In this document: positions 48,540 to 60,109 of the stretch, piece by piece
How positions within the stretch are numbered: the stretch's first letter is position 1
Layout: each line of letters begins with the position of its first letter
DNA from: Diphasiastrum complanatum
Taxonomy: Eukaryota; Streptophyta; Lycopodiopsida; Lycopodiales; Lycopodiaceae
Reading direction: 5' to 3'
Length of the DNA stretch: 64,000 nt
Assembly (NCBI GenBank): GCA_029204225.1
Contig: CM055093.1
Span: forward strand, 23,171,912-23,235,911
Translations under genes and position numbers: made by a program
Notes under the pieces: model-generated
Seen by the model: only the letters and a program-made list of their open reading frames with translations
Databases searched by the model: none
Told to the model about the DNA's origin: nothing

Positions 48540-49142
48540 GGACCTTCCATGTAGAATAGTTAGATGGATTTAACCTTGTAGACAAAGTATCATAAAGCCT
48601 AAAAAGTTGTTTCCACACATGTGAAAACTGCTTCCCCGTGGAAGAATAGGCCCAAGTAATGGTCTCAAGCAAATGTGGTAATGGTCTCAAGCCCCTAAGC
48701 ATACACAAAATCTTGAACGGTAGATTATGTGCTTGCCAACTTGTCAACATTCAAATGAAAATCTATAACATCCAAACATAGTAAAATTGCTACCTTTGTA
48801 GTCTTGATTATGTCATCAAAGCATAAAATGATACTTGAATAGATATAAAGTGAAAAGACTGGGATGAAGGACGAGCAAATGACTGGAATGAAGGGCGAGC
48901 AAGTGCTCAAGATGCTCGCCTTTGTCATGGAACTGCTCGTTGAGAAATGGTAGCCAAAAATCATCCCCCCTATTGAGTCGATAAAGTGGGATGGTGGCAT
49001 GTAACAGTTGAGTGTCCTAAAACTTGCTTTGCTTTATGGTACGTCATATTGTAAGACTTTATATAACTTTGTTTTTACATATTATGCTATAAATTAAAGG
49101 GTTCAAAGGGTTTGTTCTTGACTTGTCAAGAGGGACTATGTG

Positions 49143-49145
<3 letters not shown>
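48540..49145. other. Intergenic
   Basis: No feature supported. Confidence 0.4.

Positions 49146-49230
<85 letters not shown>
49146..49230. repeat. (CT)n microsatellite, left of LINE fragment
   Basis: About 42 uninterrupted CT units. Confidence 0.99.
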
Positions 49231-49231
<1 letters not shown>

Positions 49232-50041
49232 GAGACTTGGTGTATGGGTCTCACTTCGTTTGAGTGGGCTGATATATCTCTTCTACAGATTACTATGCCT
49301 TCACGTATGATTCAAGCAAAACCTTCTGTCCCTCACAAGATTATACTTCCAGAGTTTGTAGTTCCTCCACTACAGGCTGAGGCTATTTTTCGGATTGTTA
49401 TTTTTCTCCATAGATTGATGCATATGGACAGTTCTAGACATTCATATGTTGCACTCACCTCATCACGATTACTCCACAGCCAGGTTTTTCACCTCTCATG
49501 GGTTTCTCAAGCAAGCAGGCTACTTGATTAAAGACCGACTGTACATGCTGTCCTATCCTTCCTAAATATTTGGACCAAGGGGGGGAGGGGGTTGTCACAT
49601 GGTTTGAGATTTATTTTGGGACAGTTCAGAGTCTCTTCACATCAGTTACACGTCAAGACAGGTCATTTTCATGGCACACCCAAGGAGACCAGAGTTTGTC
49701 AGATCTGTTCACTTGGAGAGATTGAAGATGAGAATCATTTCATTTTCAGATGCCTAATATATTATGAGATTAGAGGGAGATACCATTGTTCATATCGAGA
49801 CTTCTCCAGATCACTCCAGGCTTTGATCACATACGTGGATCCGCGCTGTGTAGCCTTGATGATACATGAGATGATGCTTTTGAGACGAGTCTTAGTTAGT
49901 GCCCAGATCAGTTTGGATCCCCAAACCAGTACTACTGATTTCTTTTCCAAATGCGGACAGAGGTCCACAAATGACACTAAGGACATATCAGAGGATGAGA
50001 TAGATATATCAGTCAAAGACAGACATCATACCAGACGTTAG
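49231..50041 (+). pseudogene. LINE (non-LTR) ORF2 C-terminal fragment
   Basis: The segment 49592-50041 encodes QLHVKTGHFHGTPKETRVCQ, then ICSLGEIEDENHFIFRCLIY. This is the C-terminal zinc-knuckle region of plant LINE ORF2 (R...G...G.P...R.C..C..GE.EDE.HF...C..Y), with Cys-X2-Cys...His-X4-Cys intact. It lies downstream of reverse transcriptase in intact elements. The preceding 49231-49531 frame (about 100 residues, ending in a stop) may be the decayed part before it; no RT motif is seen. The tail is acidic and unremarkable. It is a 5'-truncated, typical dead LINE copy, flanked on both sides by (CT)n tracts. Confidence 0.8.
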
Positions 50042-50389
50042 TGCATCAGACTAAGTCATCCCTCCAGCAAGACACGATAGAGCAGACGACATACTGTCCA
50101 TAGGCCTAGACAACGGCAGTTTCACTCATCACATTCAAAGTACTCCATGATTTTGATTACGTCCTACTTTAGGAATTCTGTCGAGACTTGAGGCTTTTTT
50201 CACATCATGATTGATATGTGTTTTCCTTCCAATTCAATAGAGAGATTACAACATATTTAGTTAAAATTGGTTATGTTATTAGTATGTTTCTTTTATGGAG
50301 ACCTTTTTCATATGTTCCTCGAGTATTATACACATTTGAGATGTACATTTATTCTTTTCTACCCTCGGATACCTAGAAGACATTATATA

Positions 50390-50392
<3 letters not shown>
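50042..50392. other. Probable LINE 3' flank
   Basis: Non-coding DNA between the LINE stop and the second (CT)n tract. No poly-A tail is visible. Confidence 0.4.

Positions 50393-50450
<58 letters not shown>
50393..50450. repeat. (CT)n microsatellite, right of LINE fragment
   Basis: 29 uninterrupted CT units following TATATAAAG. Confidence 0.99.
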
Positions 50451-50451
<1 letters not shown>

Positions 50452-50591
50452 GGTCGTTTTTGGATTTTCCAACCTATATCTAGGTCATTTCCACTGCCAC
50501 TCCATCTTCTGTAGCCCCTCCTTGGACTCCATGTACAAGACGTCCTAGTAGAACAACAACGTTGAGATGATAATAAGTAAAACTTGCGGTT

Positions 50592-50957
50592 GTGGGGTCT
50601 TCCTACCAAGGGTACAGCATTGCATCAGGTCACATCTTTGTTTACATCGCAGATGGGACTATCTCTTCCAAGCATCCAGTATGCTTTGGCGACTCAAGAC
50701 TGATCCCAGGGTTTGATTTGTCAAATTCAAAACTCTGCAAGACAGATAGGCAGTTCTTCGGGTGCGTTGCACTCTCCACAGCTCTCACATTTGCATTGAT
50801 GATGATCTTACTCACTGGCAATGGTTATAATGCAAATCCATCATTCAAGAAGCTAGGGAAAAACAACAGCAGGTGGTCTTTACAAATGGCAGCCCACGTT
50901 TTTTCTCTAAGCAGCAATAGGAAGTTGGGGTATTCGGGCATGAGAGCGGGCCGATAA
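50592..50957 (+). CDS. Unrecognised ORF with one hydrophobic segment
   Basis: An open frame of 121 codons has one possible membrane segment (VALSTALTFALMMILLTGNG, residues about 58-77). I know no matching family. It may be a chance frame or a piece of an older gene, since no splice or promoter feature supports it. Confidence 0.15.
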   Translation: MGSSYQGYSIASGHIFVYIADGTISSKHPVCFGDSRLIPGFDLSNSKLCKTDRQFFGCVALSTALTFALMMILLTGNGYNANPSFKKLGKNNSRWSLQMAAHVFSLSSNRKLGYSGMRAGR

Positions 50958-51654
50958 CGCCTGCTAGCGTCACTTTTGGTTTTTGGAGCAGTGGCGGCCT
51001 CTCTACTTCTTCTATGGCAGTGGACCTAGATCAGTATTAAATTTTGCGCTCGGGGCACGTTTTCTTCTTTGCTGAGACACATAAATCTCCTACTCACCCA
51101 CTCCCACCTATCTCTGGTTACCAGTGGCTCTCATGATGAGCAAGGGAGATAGAAGAACGCAAATGGAGAAGAGAGCAGGAATATTGCGGAATAGCTCTCC
51201 TGTCACAATCAACTGCTAGATGCAAAAGAATATGCTAAATATAATCACATCCTTTTGGTGTTCTAATTGCCCAACAGGATCTTAAAAAATTAATTCATAT
51301 TCACAAAAACAGGAGTACAATCCACCGAAGAGATTAGAGATGGTGTGTGTGTGATATTATTTGAAAATGGATTTAATGAGAAGTTTGGTTCTAAAATGGA
51401 TGGAAAAAACAGTATGATATCGCGAGTTCCTTGGACATCAAAGACAGCCATCATCTGATTAGAAACTGAGTCATCATAGACATCTGTGTTCTGATCAGAG
51501 TGAGTAAACAAGCGCAGGTGCATTCAAATCACAATATACGTTCATCTACGTTATACACAGATAAAAAAAGTATTGTTGCTATATTACACTGAAGCACAAC
51601 AATGGCAGTTACAAAACATAATGACGACGTAATTGGGAGGCTCAAATAATATGT
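50958..51654. other. Intergenic
   Basis: No feature supported. Confidence 0.4.
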
Positions 51655-51830
51655 CTTATGGACGGAGCGTCTCATGTAATCTGTGCTGGGATGATCTATT
51701 TATAGATTGCATCCATGTATTAACTACAATAAATGATTGTCACCTAATTAGGGAAGCCGCTGTACTTGGAAGTATATGGCTTCTGTGACAATTGTACATA
51801 GTGTATACTGTCAACCCGTAGGGAATGTTG
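51655..51830 (+). repeat. Dispersed repeat, inverted copy of 27899-28075
   Basis: It matches the minus strand at 27.9-28.1 kb (GATGATCTATTTATAGATT, TTGTCACCTAATTAGG, GTACTTGGAAGTATATGGC). Here it directly adjoins the GCGA-repeat LTR, suggesting it may be LTR sequence of the same family. Confidence 0.6.
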
Positions 51831-52610
51831 ATGTGGACAAGGGCGTCACAAATTCTCTCACTTCGCTTTTTAGGGTAAGTGGCTTTCTCTCACTTCGCAA
51901 ATTTGAAAAGTGGCTGGGAACGTCCCTTGTTCAAAGTAGACGACCTTCGGCATTTTTCTCTCTCTTTGAGATTTTGCGAAAAAGGCGAAGGTGCCCTCAA
52001 AAAGGCGAAAGTGCCCTTAGAAAGGCGAAGGTGTCTTTAAAACAATTTAACTCATGAAAATAGATGACCTTGGGAAATTCTTTCTCTCTTCGCATTTTTC
52101 GAAAAAATGCAAAAAAGGCGAAGGTGCCCTTAAGAAGACGAAGGTGCCCATAAAATAATTCAACTCTTGAAGTAGTAGATGACCTTCAAAAATTTTCTCT
52201 CTCTTTGCGAACATTTTGCGAAAAAGTCGAAGGTATTAAAAACAGTTAAACTTTGGAATTAAGCAAGTGTCGCAAAATTTTCGTGAAATAGTTTAAACTG
52301 TTGAACTATGCTAGTGTCACGAAATTGTCACGAATCTGTTGCGAACATAGTTCATTTCTGCAGACTATCTCGAAAGTAATGTATTTCTGCAGAGCTATTC
52401 TAAATGCTAATTTCATGGAAGTCCTTGAAGATGGCCAAGTCTTCAATGATTTCAAATTATTGAACTTAATATCTGAACTTGAAATTATGACAAGATTGGT
52501 TACCCTTTGCTGGAGATCAGTCGAACAAGCCCGTTGTAGACGTTTCTCAAATAAATTGGTTGTCTAAGTTTGTGATTCCAAGGAGACAACTGTGGGCTTT
52601 AATTTCAACA
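51831..52610 (-). repeat. 3' LTR of copia element G
   Basis: On the minus strand the polypurine tract AAGGGAGAC (about 52611-52619) is followed by TGTTGAAATTAAAGCCCACAG, the expected TG start of an LTR whose plus-strand end is ...AATTTCAACA at 52610. It contains AAAGGCGAAGGTGCCC repeats (51970-52155) and CACGAAATT(G/T)-type words. The outer end is not resolved; it may extend to about 51655. Confidence 0.65.
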
Positions 52611-55600
52611 GTCTCCCTTAAGGTCATGGTTGGTGCCTTGGTATCTTCGTCAAGTTCAACATGTTGAAGAACTTCTGATGCTTGGTCCTGGGAAGCGCTT
52701 TGGTGAAGATGTCTTCGACCATTTCTGTTGTGGAGCAGTATTGAAGGTCACTTGCCCTGAGAAAACTTTCTCCCGAATGAAATGATACTGGATTTCTATG
52801 TGCTTGGATTTTTCATGAAATCTGGGATTCAGTGACAATGAAATACAGCTCAAGTTGTCATACAGAATGGTGGTAGCATTGACTGAGTGTGATGTAAGCC
52901 ATGAAGTAATAACCTGATCCATACAGCTTATTTTGAAGCTTGACATGATGTGATGTACTTTGCCTCTATTGAAGAAAGCGCAACTGATTTCTGCTTCCTT
53001 GAGTTCCACGAAATCAAACCCCCTGCCAAATAGAAACAGATTCCGGAGGTAGATTTCTGGTAGAGATCGTTCCTCTCCAATCTGAGTCAGAGTAGCCTCG
53101 CAGGACGAGTGGGTCGATAGCATTTCCATCATAACACAAAATGTGATCCAAGCATCCCTGAATATATCTCATCACTCTCTTTAATGCTTTCCACTGAGAG
53201 ATCCTAGAATTAGACATGAATTGACTTAACGTGCTAACAGTGTATGCTAAATTTGGTTTAGTACATAGCATTGCATACATCAAAGATCCTATTAGTGAAT
53301 GATGAGGGTACTTCGCTATGTCGAGTACTTCACTATCAGAATCAGCACTGGTAGGTTTAGTCAATAATATACTTGGATCCATTGGAGTATCAATTGGTTT
53401 GCAATCAGACATATGAAACTTTTCTAGAATGCCTTTTAGATATGCATGCTGGCTAAGATAGATCTTCTTCTGAAGTCTATTTCTAGTAATGTGAATTTCT
53501 AGCAAAGAGTGGACAGCCCCTAAATTAGTCATATCATTCCTTTGACAGATCACTCTTGGTAGTGTGCAGAAGAGAAGTGTCGTTAGACAAAATAAATGCA
53601 TCATCTACATAAAGAGCTATGCGAATTGAATTGGTGCCTATATGCTTCGAATAAACATTACAGTCAGCTGAATTATTTGCAATTCCCAGTTGATGAGATA
53701 AGAGTTGATTCTATCGAACCATGCTCTTGCGGCCTGTTCAGACCGTAGATTGCTTTGTGTAGCTTGCACACTTTGTGCTCTTGACCTTTGACTTTGAATC
53801 CTTCCAGTTGGAAGGTATACAGATCCTCTTCAACGTTGCCATTGAGAAATGTTGTCTTGACATCCATTTGGTGCATTTCAAGGTCTTCTGTGGTTGCTAA
53901 CGCAATCAGAGCCCTGATTCACTACATTTTGATGACAGGACAGAAAATTTCTTGATAATCCACTCCTTGGACTTGAGTGAATCCTTTAGCCACCAGCCGT
54001 GCTTTCCATTGCAATGGAACCATCAGAGTTGACCTTCTTCTTGAAGATCCACTTGTTGTCGATAATTCTCTTGTGAGTGGGGAAGTCGACCAGTATCCAG
54101 GTTTGGTTTGTCAATAGTGAGTTGTACTCGCTTTCCATAGCTTCTTGCCACTTCACATTGGAGTTAACTGCTTCGGCTAGACTCTCTGGTTCTTTTGATG
54201 AAGTCCAGAATGATTGAGGTGTATACCTCTCAAGAACTGTCCGAGTCCGTGAGGATCTGCGGACGTTTGGTTGACTAGGATGCGATGATGTATTTTCTTG
54301 AATTTCTCCAAATCTGTTCGAGCTGGCTTGGTCTGGTCTGATGACAGGTACTGTCGGTTGATCGGCTTCTGTAGCTGTAGCTGCAGGTTCTATAGAAGGA
54401 ACATCATCGTTGGAAGAATCCATGCTACGTAAAATAGGATGAAATGACATAGCATCATTTATCGATGGTTGTTTGAAATCATAGTATGTATGTTCTTGAA
54501 ATATTACATCCCTAGAGACAAATACTACATTGGTGGATGGATCATAAACTTTATAAGCTTTATGTTCATCAAAATAGCCAATGAAAATACACTTATTTGT
54601 CCCATGATTCAGCGTCTTCCTAAGTTGTTTAGGAATGTGAACAAAATGTATACAACCAAAGATTTTTAAATGGCAGACACTAGGCTTGTGCCCATGCCAA
54701 ACTTCATGAGGAGTTTTGTTGTTGAAAGCTTTGGTGTTGGATCTGTTTTTCACGTAACAGGCTGTGGCTGTAGCTTCTGCCTGGAACTTCACAGGTAGGT
54801 GTGCTTGATGTAGCATGGATCTAGCTGAGTTGAGAAGAGTTCGATTCTTCCTTTCTACAATCCCATTTTGTTGATGTGAATAGGAAGTGGTGAACTGTCT
54901 TCAAATGCCATGTTCAGCCATGTACTCGGACATCTCATTAGAGATGTATTCGCCGCCACCATCAGTTCGGAGTGTCTTCACTTTTGTAGTTGTTTGTGTC
55001 TCAGCCATGGGCTTGAATCTCTTGAAGCATTCAAAGGCTTCAGATTTGTGCTTAATGAACATGACTGTAGACCATCTAGAATAATCATCTATCAAAGTGA
55101 TAAAATAAATTGCATCTCCAAAGGACGGAGTTGGCATTGGACTACAAATATCGCTATGTACAAGATCCAATACATGCTTTGTTTTGATGGAATGTGATCT
55201 AGGAGACTTGCTTCTAGAGTGTTTGCCATAGACGCATGATTCACAAAAGAAATATCTATCTACTGAAGAAGGGAAATACAATCTATCAACTAAGTTATTA
55301 CAACACATATAGGAAAGTGATCTTATATTCACGTGTCCAAATCGACTATGCCATAGAACAACACTATCGTTTACATTTTCATTAGAGATACTAGCTAATG
55401 CAACTAAATTAGAGAGTATGTAAAGATTTTCAACTCTAGTGCATGTAGTCAGAGTAGTATCTTCCTCGAATATTGTACCGCTCAGATGAGAAAGTAACAG
55501 TGTAGCTCTCATCAGTTATCTTAGAGACTGATAACAGGTTCTTTGATAACTGAGAAACGTGAAGGATGTTGGGAACACACATAGATAGATTGTTGTTGAA

Positions 55601-55660
55601 TGTGATCTTCACTGTTTCTTTGCCTTCCACGCGTATGGTGTCAAGCTGAGCTCGTCGAAA
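52611..55660 (-). pseudogene. Copia element G: protease linker to RNase H
   Basis: The most complete polyprotein here, on the minus strand. In order: protease linker with ILHVSQLSKNLLSVSKI (55590-55540); pre-integrase LWHSRFGHVNIRSLSYM with FCESCVYGKHSR (55345-55205); integrase core LVHSDICSPMPTPSFGD, FITLIDDYSRWST and TLRTDGGGEYISNEMSEYM (55180-54905), a TGA at 54899-54901, then its C-terminus (54900-54500); RT start SLLTNQTW, IIDNKWIFKKK (54130-54030); RT palm with YVDD at 53600-53611; SLMYAMLCTKPNLAYTVSTL (53290-53220); RNase H with [20 protein letters not shown] (52855-52785) and an IFTKALPRTKH end. At least four frameshifts and stops disable it. Gag, PBS and 5' LTR are replaced by the A-rich tract at 55.66 kb. 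Confidence 0.93.
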
Positions 55661-56620
55661 TTTCAAAAAATTCGAAATTTTTTTTTGAAAAACTCGAAAA
55701 AAAAATAATGCCAGAACCTCGAAAATTTGAAAAAAGTAAAAAAAAAAAAAACTCAAAAAATCTTATAAATCAAGAAAAGTCGAAAAATAGACTCGAAAAA
55801 TTGAAAATCGAAAAACTCAAAAATTTCAAAATTGAAGAAAACTCGAAAATTTTGAAAATCCGAAAAACTCAAAAAATTGAAAAATCTAATAATGTCAAAA
55901 ATTTTAAAAAATCGTCGGATGCAATCCTCAAAATGAGTTTGTTTTGATTTTTTTTGTTGGCCATCGGATGCAATCGTTGGACACAATCAATTTTTGGAAA
56001 AAAAAAATGAAAAGAAACTGAAAAAAATTGAAAATTTTGAAAATATCAAAAAAATCGAAAAATACCGTACAACCCAAAAAATCTTGAAAAAAAATCAAAA
56101 AATACCAAGAGACTCAAAAAATTCTTGAGAGACTCGAAAAATCAAATTATGAGAAACTCGAAACGTTTGGAAGAATGCGAGAAACATGAAAATTTTATAA
56201 AACGCAAAAGACTAGAATTTCGTCGGGTGTAATTTTCAAACAAATTTATTTATAGGTGGTCGTCGGATGCACGTCGGATGGAAAAAATTTGGAGAAACTC
56301 AAAAATTTGAAAAATTCAAAAGTCTCGACAATCTGAATCCTAAGATCCATTTGGATCTAAGATATAAAAAAAAAACAACAAAAATCGGTCAAATCTGCTA
56401 GATTTTGATCAAAAAGAGACAAAAATCGTCATCAGAGCTGATAACTTTTTGCCCTCTTTCAGAAAATCTTCACCGAGTTGCAAACACCTTTGGTTTTGAT
56501 CACAAAATCTTCAGTTTGAAGGGCGAAGATTAATTTCCAGCAGATTTTCAAAAACATCAAAAAAATCGTCAAAAAACACCAAAAAAATCACCAAAACCCA
56601 AAAAATACAAAAAAAGAACA
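55661..56620. repeat. A-rich low-complexity tract with CTCGAAAA words
   Basis: The plus strand is mostly A, punctuated by (A/C)CTCGAAAA, ACTCAAAAA and AAATCGAAAAA words, with a few longer repeats (TCGGATGCAATC, near 55915, 55965 and 56265). The Lys/Phe-rich frames are artefacts. It cuts off the 5' end of element G. Confidence 0.75.
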
Positions 56621-57130
56621 TTTGTTAGACTCACTATGCATAGGTGTGATTCAGATCTATCTACTACCAGGTCGACGAAGAATAATACCAAAAATAGAAG
56701 GGTTTTCAGAAGATCAGTTGTCATATTGTCATATTTTTGTCAAAAAAGTCACTTTTTTGCAAAAATACCAGTATTACTCTTGATCCTTTGCCAAAAACTT
56801 CGTCGAGTATCCAGAACATTCTATTTATAGTAAAATATTATTTTTGAGTTCGACGAAGATTCTTCTTGTCCAGATCATAAAAAAATCTTGATTTTTACCC
56901 TCGTCAAACTACAGAAACTATATTTTCTTGTGTCAAAAACCTTCGCCGGGTTTACTCTAATTTTATTTGTCTCAGATCTTGCATCTGAGAGTTCGGTGAA
57001 GGTTATTTCCATAGAAATTGTCAAAAAAGTTGATCAGAGAGTTTTTTTTTTCAAAATAGCACTATTAAACCTTCGCCGAGCCAATCTTCGCCTAGGAAAC
57101 CTTTGCTAGTTCTATTTTTAGGTTCTGATT
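56621..57130. repeat. Repeated CTTCG(C/T)CGAG words
   Basis: CTTCGTCGAGT, GTTCGACGAAG, CTTCGCCGGGT, GTTCGGTGAAGG and CTTCGCCGAGCC appear in both orientations at 20-100 base spacing (from about 56465 on). No protein is visible. It may be retroelement LTR or leader DNA. Confidence 0.45.
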
Positions 57131-58689
57131 TTCCAGATAAAGTCTCTGTCAAAATTTGGGTCACATTTGATATATTCTGATTTGGATTCTGAGAAATTTT
57201 TCATTTTTTAGAAGTATCGATTGATTGAATTTCGAAATCTTTTTCACAATATAGAATCAGATTTTTGAAAAATAGAATAGATCTAGCAGATCTGATCTGA
57301 GATAGTTTGCACATACATCAATCTACAAAACAAGAAACAAGAACTATACTAGCAGCAATTTGAAATTCCAAGGATCAAGAAACACATATCTTGATTCTTG
57401 GATTTCAAGAACATCAAGAAATGGAATGTAAATTGATTTGCAAGACTTACACCACAAACCAACTCATGACAAATTACCACAATGTTGAATTCTAAATTAA
57501 TCTACAAAGCAAGAAAGCTAGTCCTCCCTAGATCCACAACCACACACAAAGGAGATGGAGGGGCAAGATCATTAATGCATCACTCAAGAAACAAGAATGA
57601 TCAAGAAGCTCAAGGATGCATCAAACTCATGGAAGCTATTTCTCATTGAAGCATGGAGTAAATACAATACACAAAAAGCTCCCTTCTCAAAAGGGTGATT
57701 CTCTTAAATAAGCAAGAGAGTTCCTTAGGTGGCATCCTAGTGGCATTTCCACATTACACAAGTTACAAGTGGAATTATGCTCTCCACTAGAGGTCACCAT
57801 CAAAAGGTGGTTCACTCTACTTTTCTAAGAGAGGCCTACTTGCATTTATTACATTTGCCTAGAAATACTAGTTCCTACATGGTCATTCCATCTTTCGGGA
57901 TTCACCGTGAGGCTTACACAGTTTCTACTTGAAAGTCTTAGCTAGCATTCCTCGGCTCTCAGCCTTCGTTCAACCCTTCTTTTTCAAAGACCTCCTCGGT
58001 CCAAGGTGAGAGGTGCTCTTGGGTAGCTCTGGTCGAGTATCTTGGAGATTCGTCAAAATCAGCCAACATCATCCCACCCCTAATGTGTTGTAGGACCCAC
58101 TGCAACCCATATTGAATAATATTGCTCCACATTGGCATTTTCAAATGTCACTCGAAAAAGCATAGATCCTCAGTCACTTGCATAAAACCAAGTGCTTATT
58201 GCTATCGTTCTTCATCAAAACTGTTTTCCGCAATTTGTCGCAATTTAATCAAAATGTCCTATTGCCGCATATGGATGACATCTTCAAAATTGAAAAGCTC
58301 CCAGTAGCTTCACAACTCTGCATGTTTGAGTGCTTCTCGTGTGCCTTTTTTTTTTTTCACTTGCATCTACCATGGATGGTATCACTTTGGCTTCTTGGCA
58401 GATTCTAACTTCTGAGAGGTCTATATTCTCCATTTTGCTTCTAGGTGTTTTCTCAATTCTTCTCTCAGTTGAAGTTCCACTCTTGTCGATGCTCTTTTCT
58501 TGATGGTAAGAGGAGAATCTTCTATTGATAGGTTGCACAAATCTTGGTTACAGTATTCAAGGGAGTTGACTCATCAACAAATTTTTGGTAGGAACATATT
58601 ATGATGGATGGGTTGTGGATAGGGACTTGGTGGAAGGATGAAAGAACTGATAGTTCTATAGTTGCAGCCTTGGATCCTTGCAATATCGA
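57131..58689. other. Non-coding, repeat-like
   Basis: No gene. The stretch 57530-57720 (AGATGGAGGGGCAAGATC, then AAGCATGGAGTAAATACAATAC and a CTCTTAAATAAGCAAGAG region) resembles the dispersed family at 5.5-8.5 kb in its layout. The rest is unassigned. Confidence 0.4.
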
Positions 58690-59301
58690 GCTTTGAGTTG
58701 AACAGGGTATTAGAAGACAGTTCACCACTTCCTATTCACCGCAACAGAACGGGATCTTGACGAACGTTGTTCGTCAAGATCCATGTTTCAGCATATGATT
58801 TTTATGCGTATTTGAGTTTGTAACAATGTGCATGTCGACATATTCGTGAGATTGCTTTGGTTCATAGATCTTGACAAATGAGGTCCATCAAGATCATTAA
58901 TTGGTGTCATAGCCACAATTAGACACATGATTTTATTCAAGGTACAGAACTGATTCAGCACCAAAGCCATCAACAACAAAACTCTTTATGAAGTTTGGCA
59001 TGGACACAAGCCTAGTGTCAGCCATTTAAAAATCTTTGGTTGTATATGTTTTGTTCACATTCCTAAACAGCTTAGGAAGAAGCTGGATCATAGGACAAAT
59101 AAATATATTTTTATTGGCTATCTTGATGAACATAAAGCTTACAAAGTTTGTGATCCATCCACCAATGTAGTATTTGTCTCTAAGGATGTAATATTTCAAA
59201 AACATACAAACTATGAATTCAAACAACCATCGATAAACGATGCTATATCATTTCATTCTATTTTACATAGCATGGAATCTTCCAACGATAATGTTTCTTC
59301 T
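58690..59301 (+). pseudogene. Copia element H, integrase part
   Basis: Closely related to element G but on the plus strand. It begins GIRRQFTTSYSPQQNGI (integrase core, about 58699), then is interrupted at 58751-58963. It resumes with NKTLYEVWHGHKPSVSHLKI, FVHIPKQLRKKLDHRTNKYI and VVFVSKDVIFQKHTNYEF up to SSNDNVSS (59300). Next to it a transposon is inserted at 59302-60109. Confidence 0.9.
58751..58963. mobile_element. Small insertion with palindromic ends inside element H
   Basis: About 210 bases break the integrase frame between QQNGI and the NNKT block, compared with element G. The insert opens with a perfect hairpin: GGATCTTGACGAAC, GTT, then GTTCGTCAAGATCC (58752-58782). A related GATCTTGAC...ATCAAGATC pair lies near 58867-58895. 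No coding capacity. The exact edges are uncertain, because part of the integrase between the two flanks is also missing. Confidence 0.5.
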
Positions 59302-60109
59302 CATTAGAGACAATTTGAGCACAACAGGGGCCTTTCAAAAAGATACCTTTTATTTTTTATCTCAAAACTTTCTTCCACATGGTCCAATCGAAACACTCAA
59401 ATTTGAAATCTACGTAACGTAGCTCCTTTAAATTGATTTTCATTTCTTACTAAAAGAAATGTAATTTTGCGTCAGGGGCAGCCCGTAAATAAGCCATTTT
59501 ATTTGTAACATAATATGCAACTCAGTAGAAAAATAGTGTAACTTTTAAACGGCAACTCGGATTGAGACGATTACAGTGCCATTAGAAAGCCCTCGACGAG
59601 AGCTTTTCAACGACATCAACATGACCAAGTTCCGAGCTACGGTGAAGAAGTTATGGCCAGTCAAGTTTTGGTCGGTCATCACTTGGTCAACCCGATATCT
59701 CTTTCAAGCGCAGTCAACAGCAACCCGATATCTCTTTCAAGCGCAATCAAACTGTTGACTGCGCTTGAAAGAGATATCGGCTTGACCAAGTGTTGACCAA
59801 CCAAAACTTGACTGGCCATAACTTCTTCATCGTAGCTCGGAACTGGATCATGTTGGGTGTCGTTGAAAAGCTCTCGTCGAGGGCTTTCTAATGGCACCGC
59901 AATCGTCTCAAACTGAGTTGTCGTTCAAAAGTTATGATTTTTTTCAGTCATAGACTATACTACCCACATAATAGCTAATCATCGAAGATTGTGTGGGCAA
60001 GACTGCGGGCAGAAAAAGATTTTATTTTAGTATTTTACATTGCCAAAAAATTGTCATCCTATGTGGCAATCCTTATAGGGCCCTTTTCAAGTCCAAATTT
60101 TCTCTAATG
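59302..60109. mobile_element. Non-autonomous foldback transposon (808 bp)
   Basis: Ends are CATTAGAGA (59302-59310) and TCTCTAATG (60101-60109), a perfect 9-bp inverted repeat; beyond one mismatch AATTTG also pairs. It carries no transposase. Inside is a long inverted repeat (59538-59936). A partial second copy starts with the same CATTAGAGA at 63117. Compared with element G (54386-54400) the insertion splits SSNDDVPSIEPAATA-like coding sequence cleanly, with no evident target duplication. Class II (MITE or foldback) is the best reading. Confidence 0.8.
59538..59936. repeat. ~190-bp-arm inverted repeat within the foldback element
   Basis: Left arm 59538-~59730 and right arm ~59755-59936 pair at over 90% by eye (shared blocks CCATTAGAAAGCCCTCGACG, GAGAGCTTTTCAACGACA, AGAAGTTATGGCCAGTCAAG, GATATCTCTTTCAAGCGCAG). 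A 16-base segment (CCGATATCTCTTTCAA) is also directly duplicated at the centre. Confidence 0.92.

Noticed and set aside
54469-54669. Plus-strand open frame repeated on the minus strand at 59026-59226
   Set aside because: Both are antisense shadows of the conserved integrase C-terminal region in copia elements G and H.
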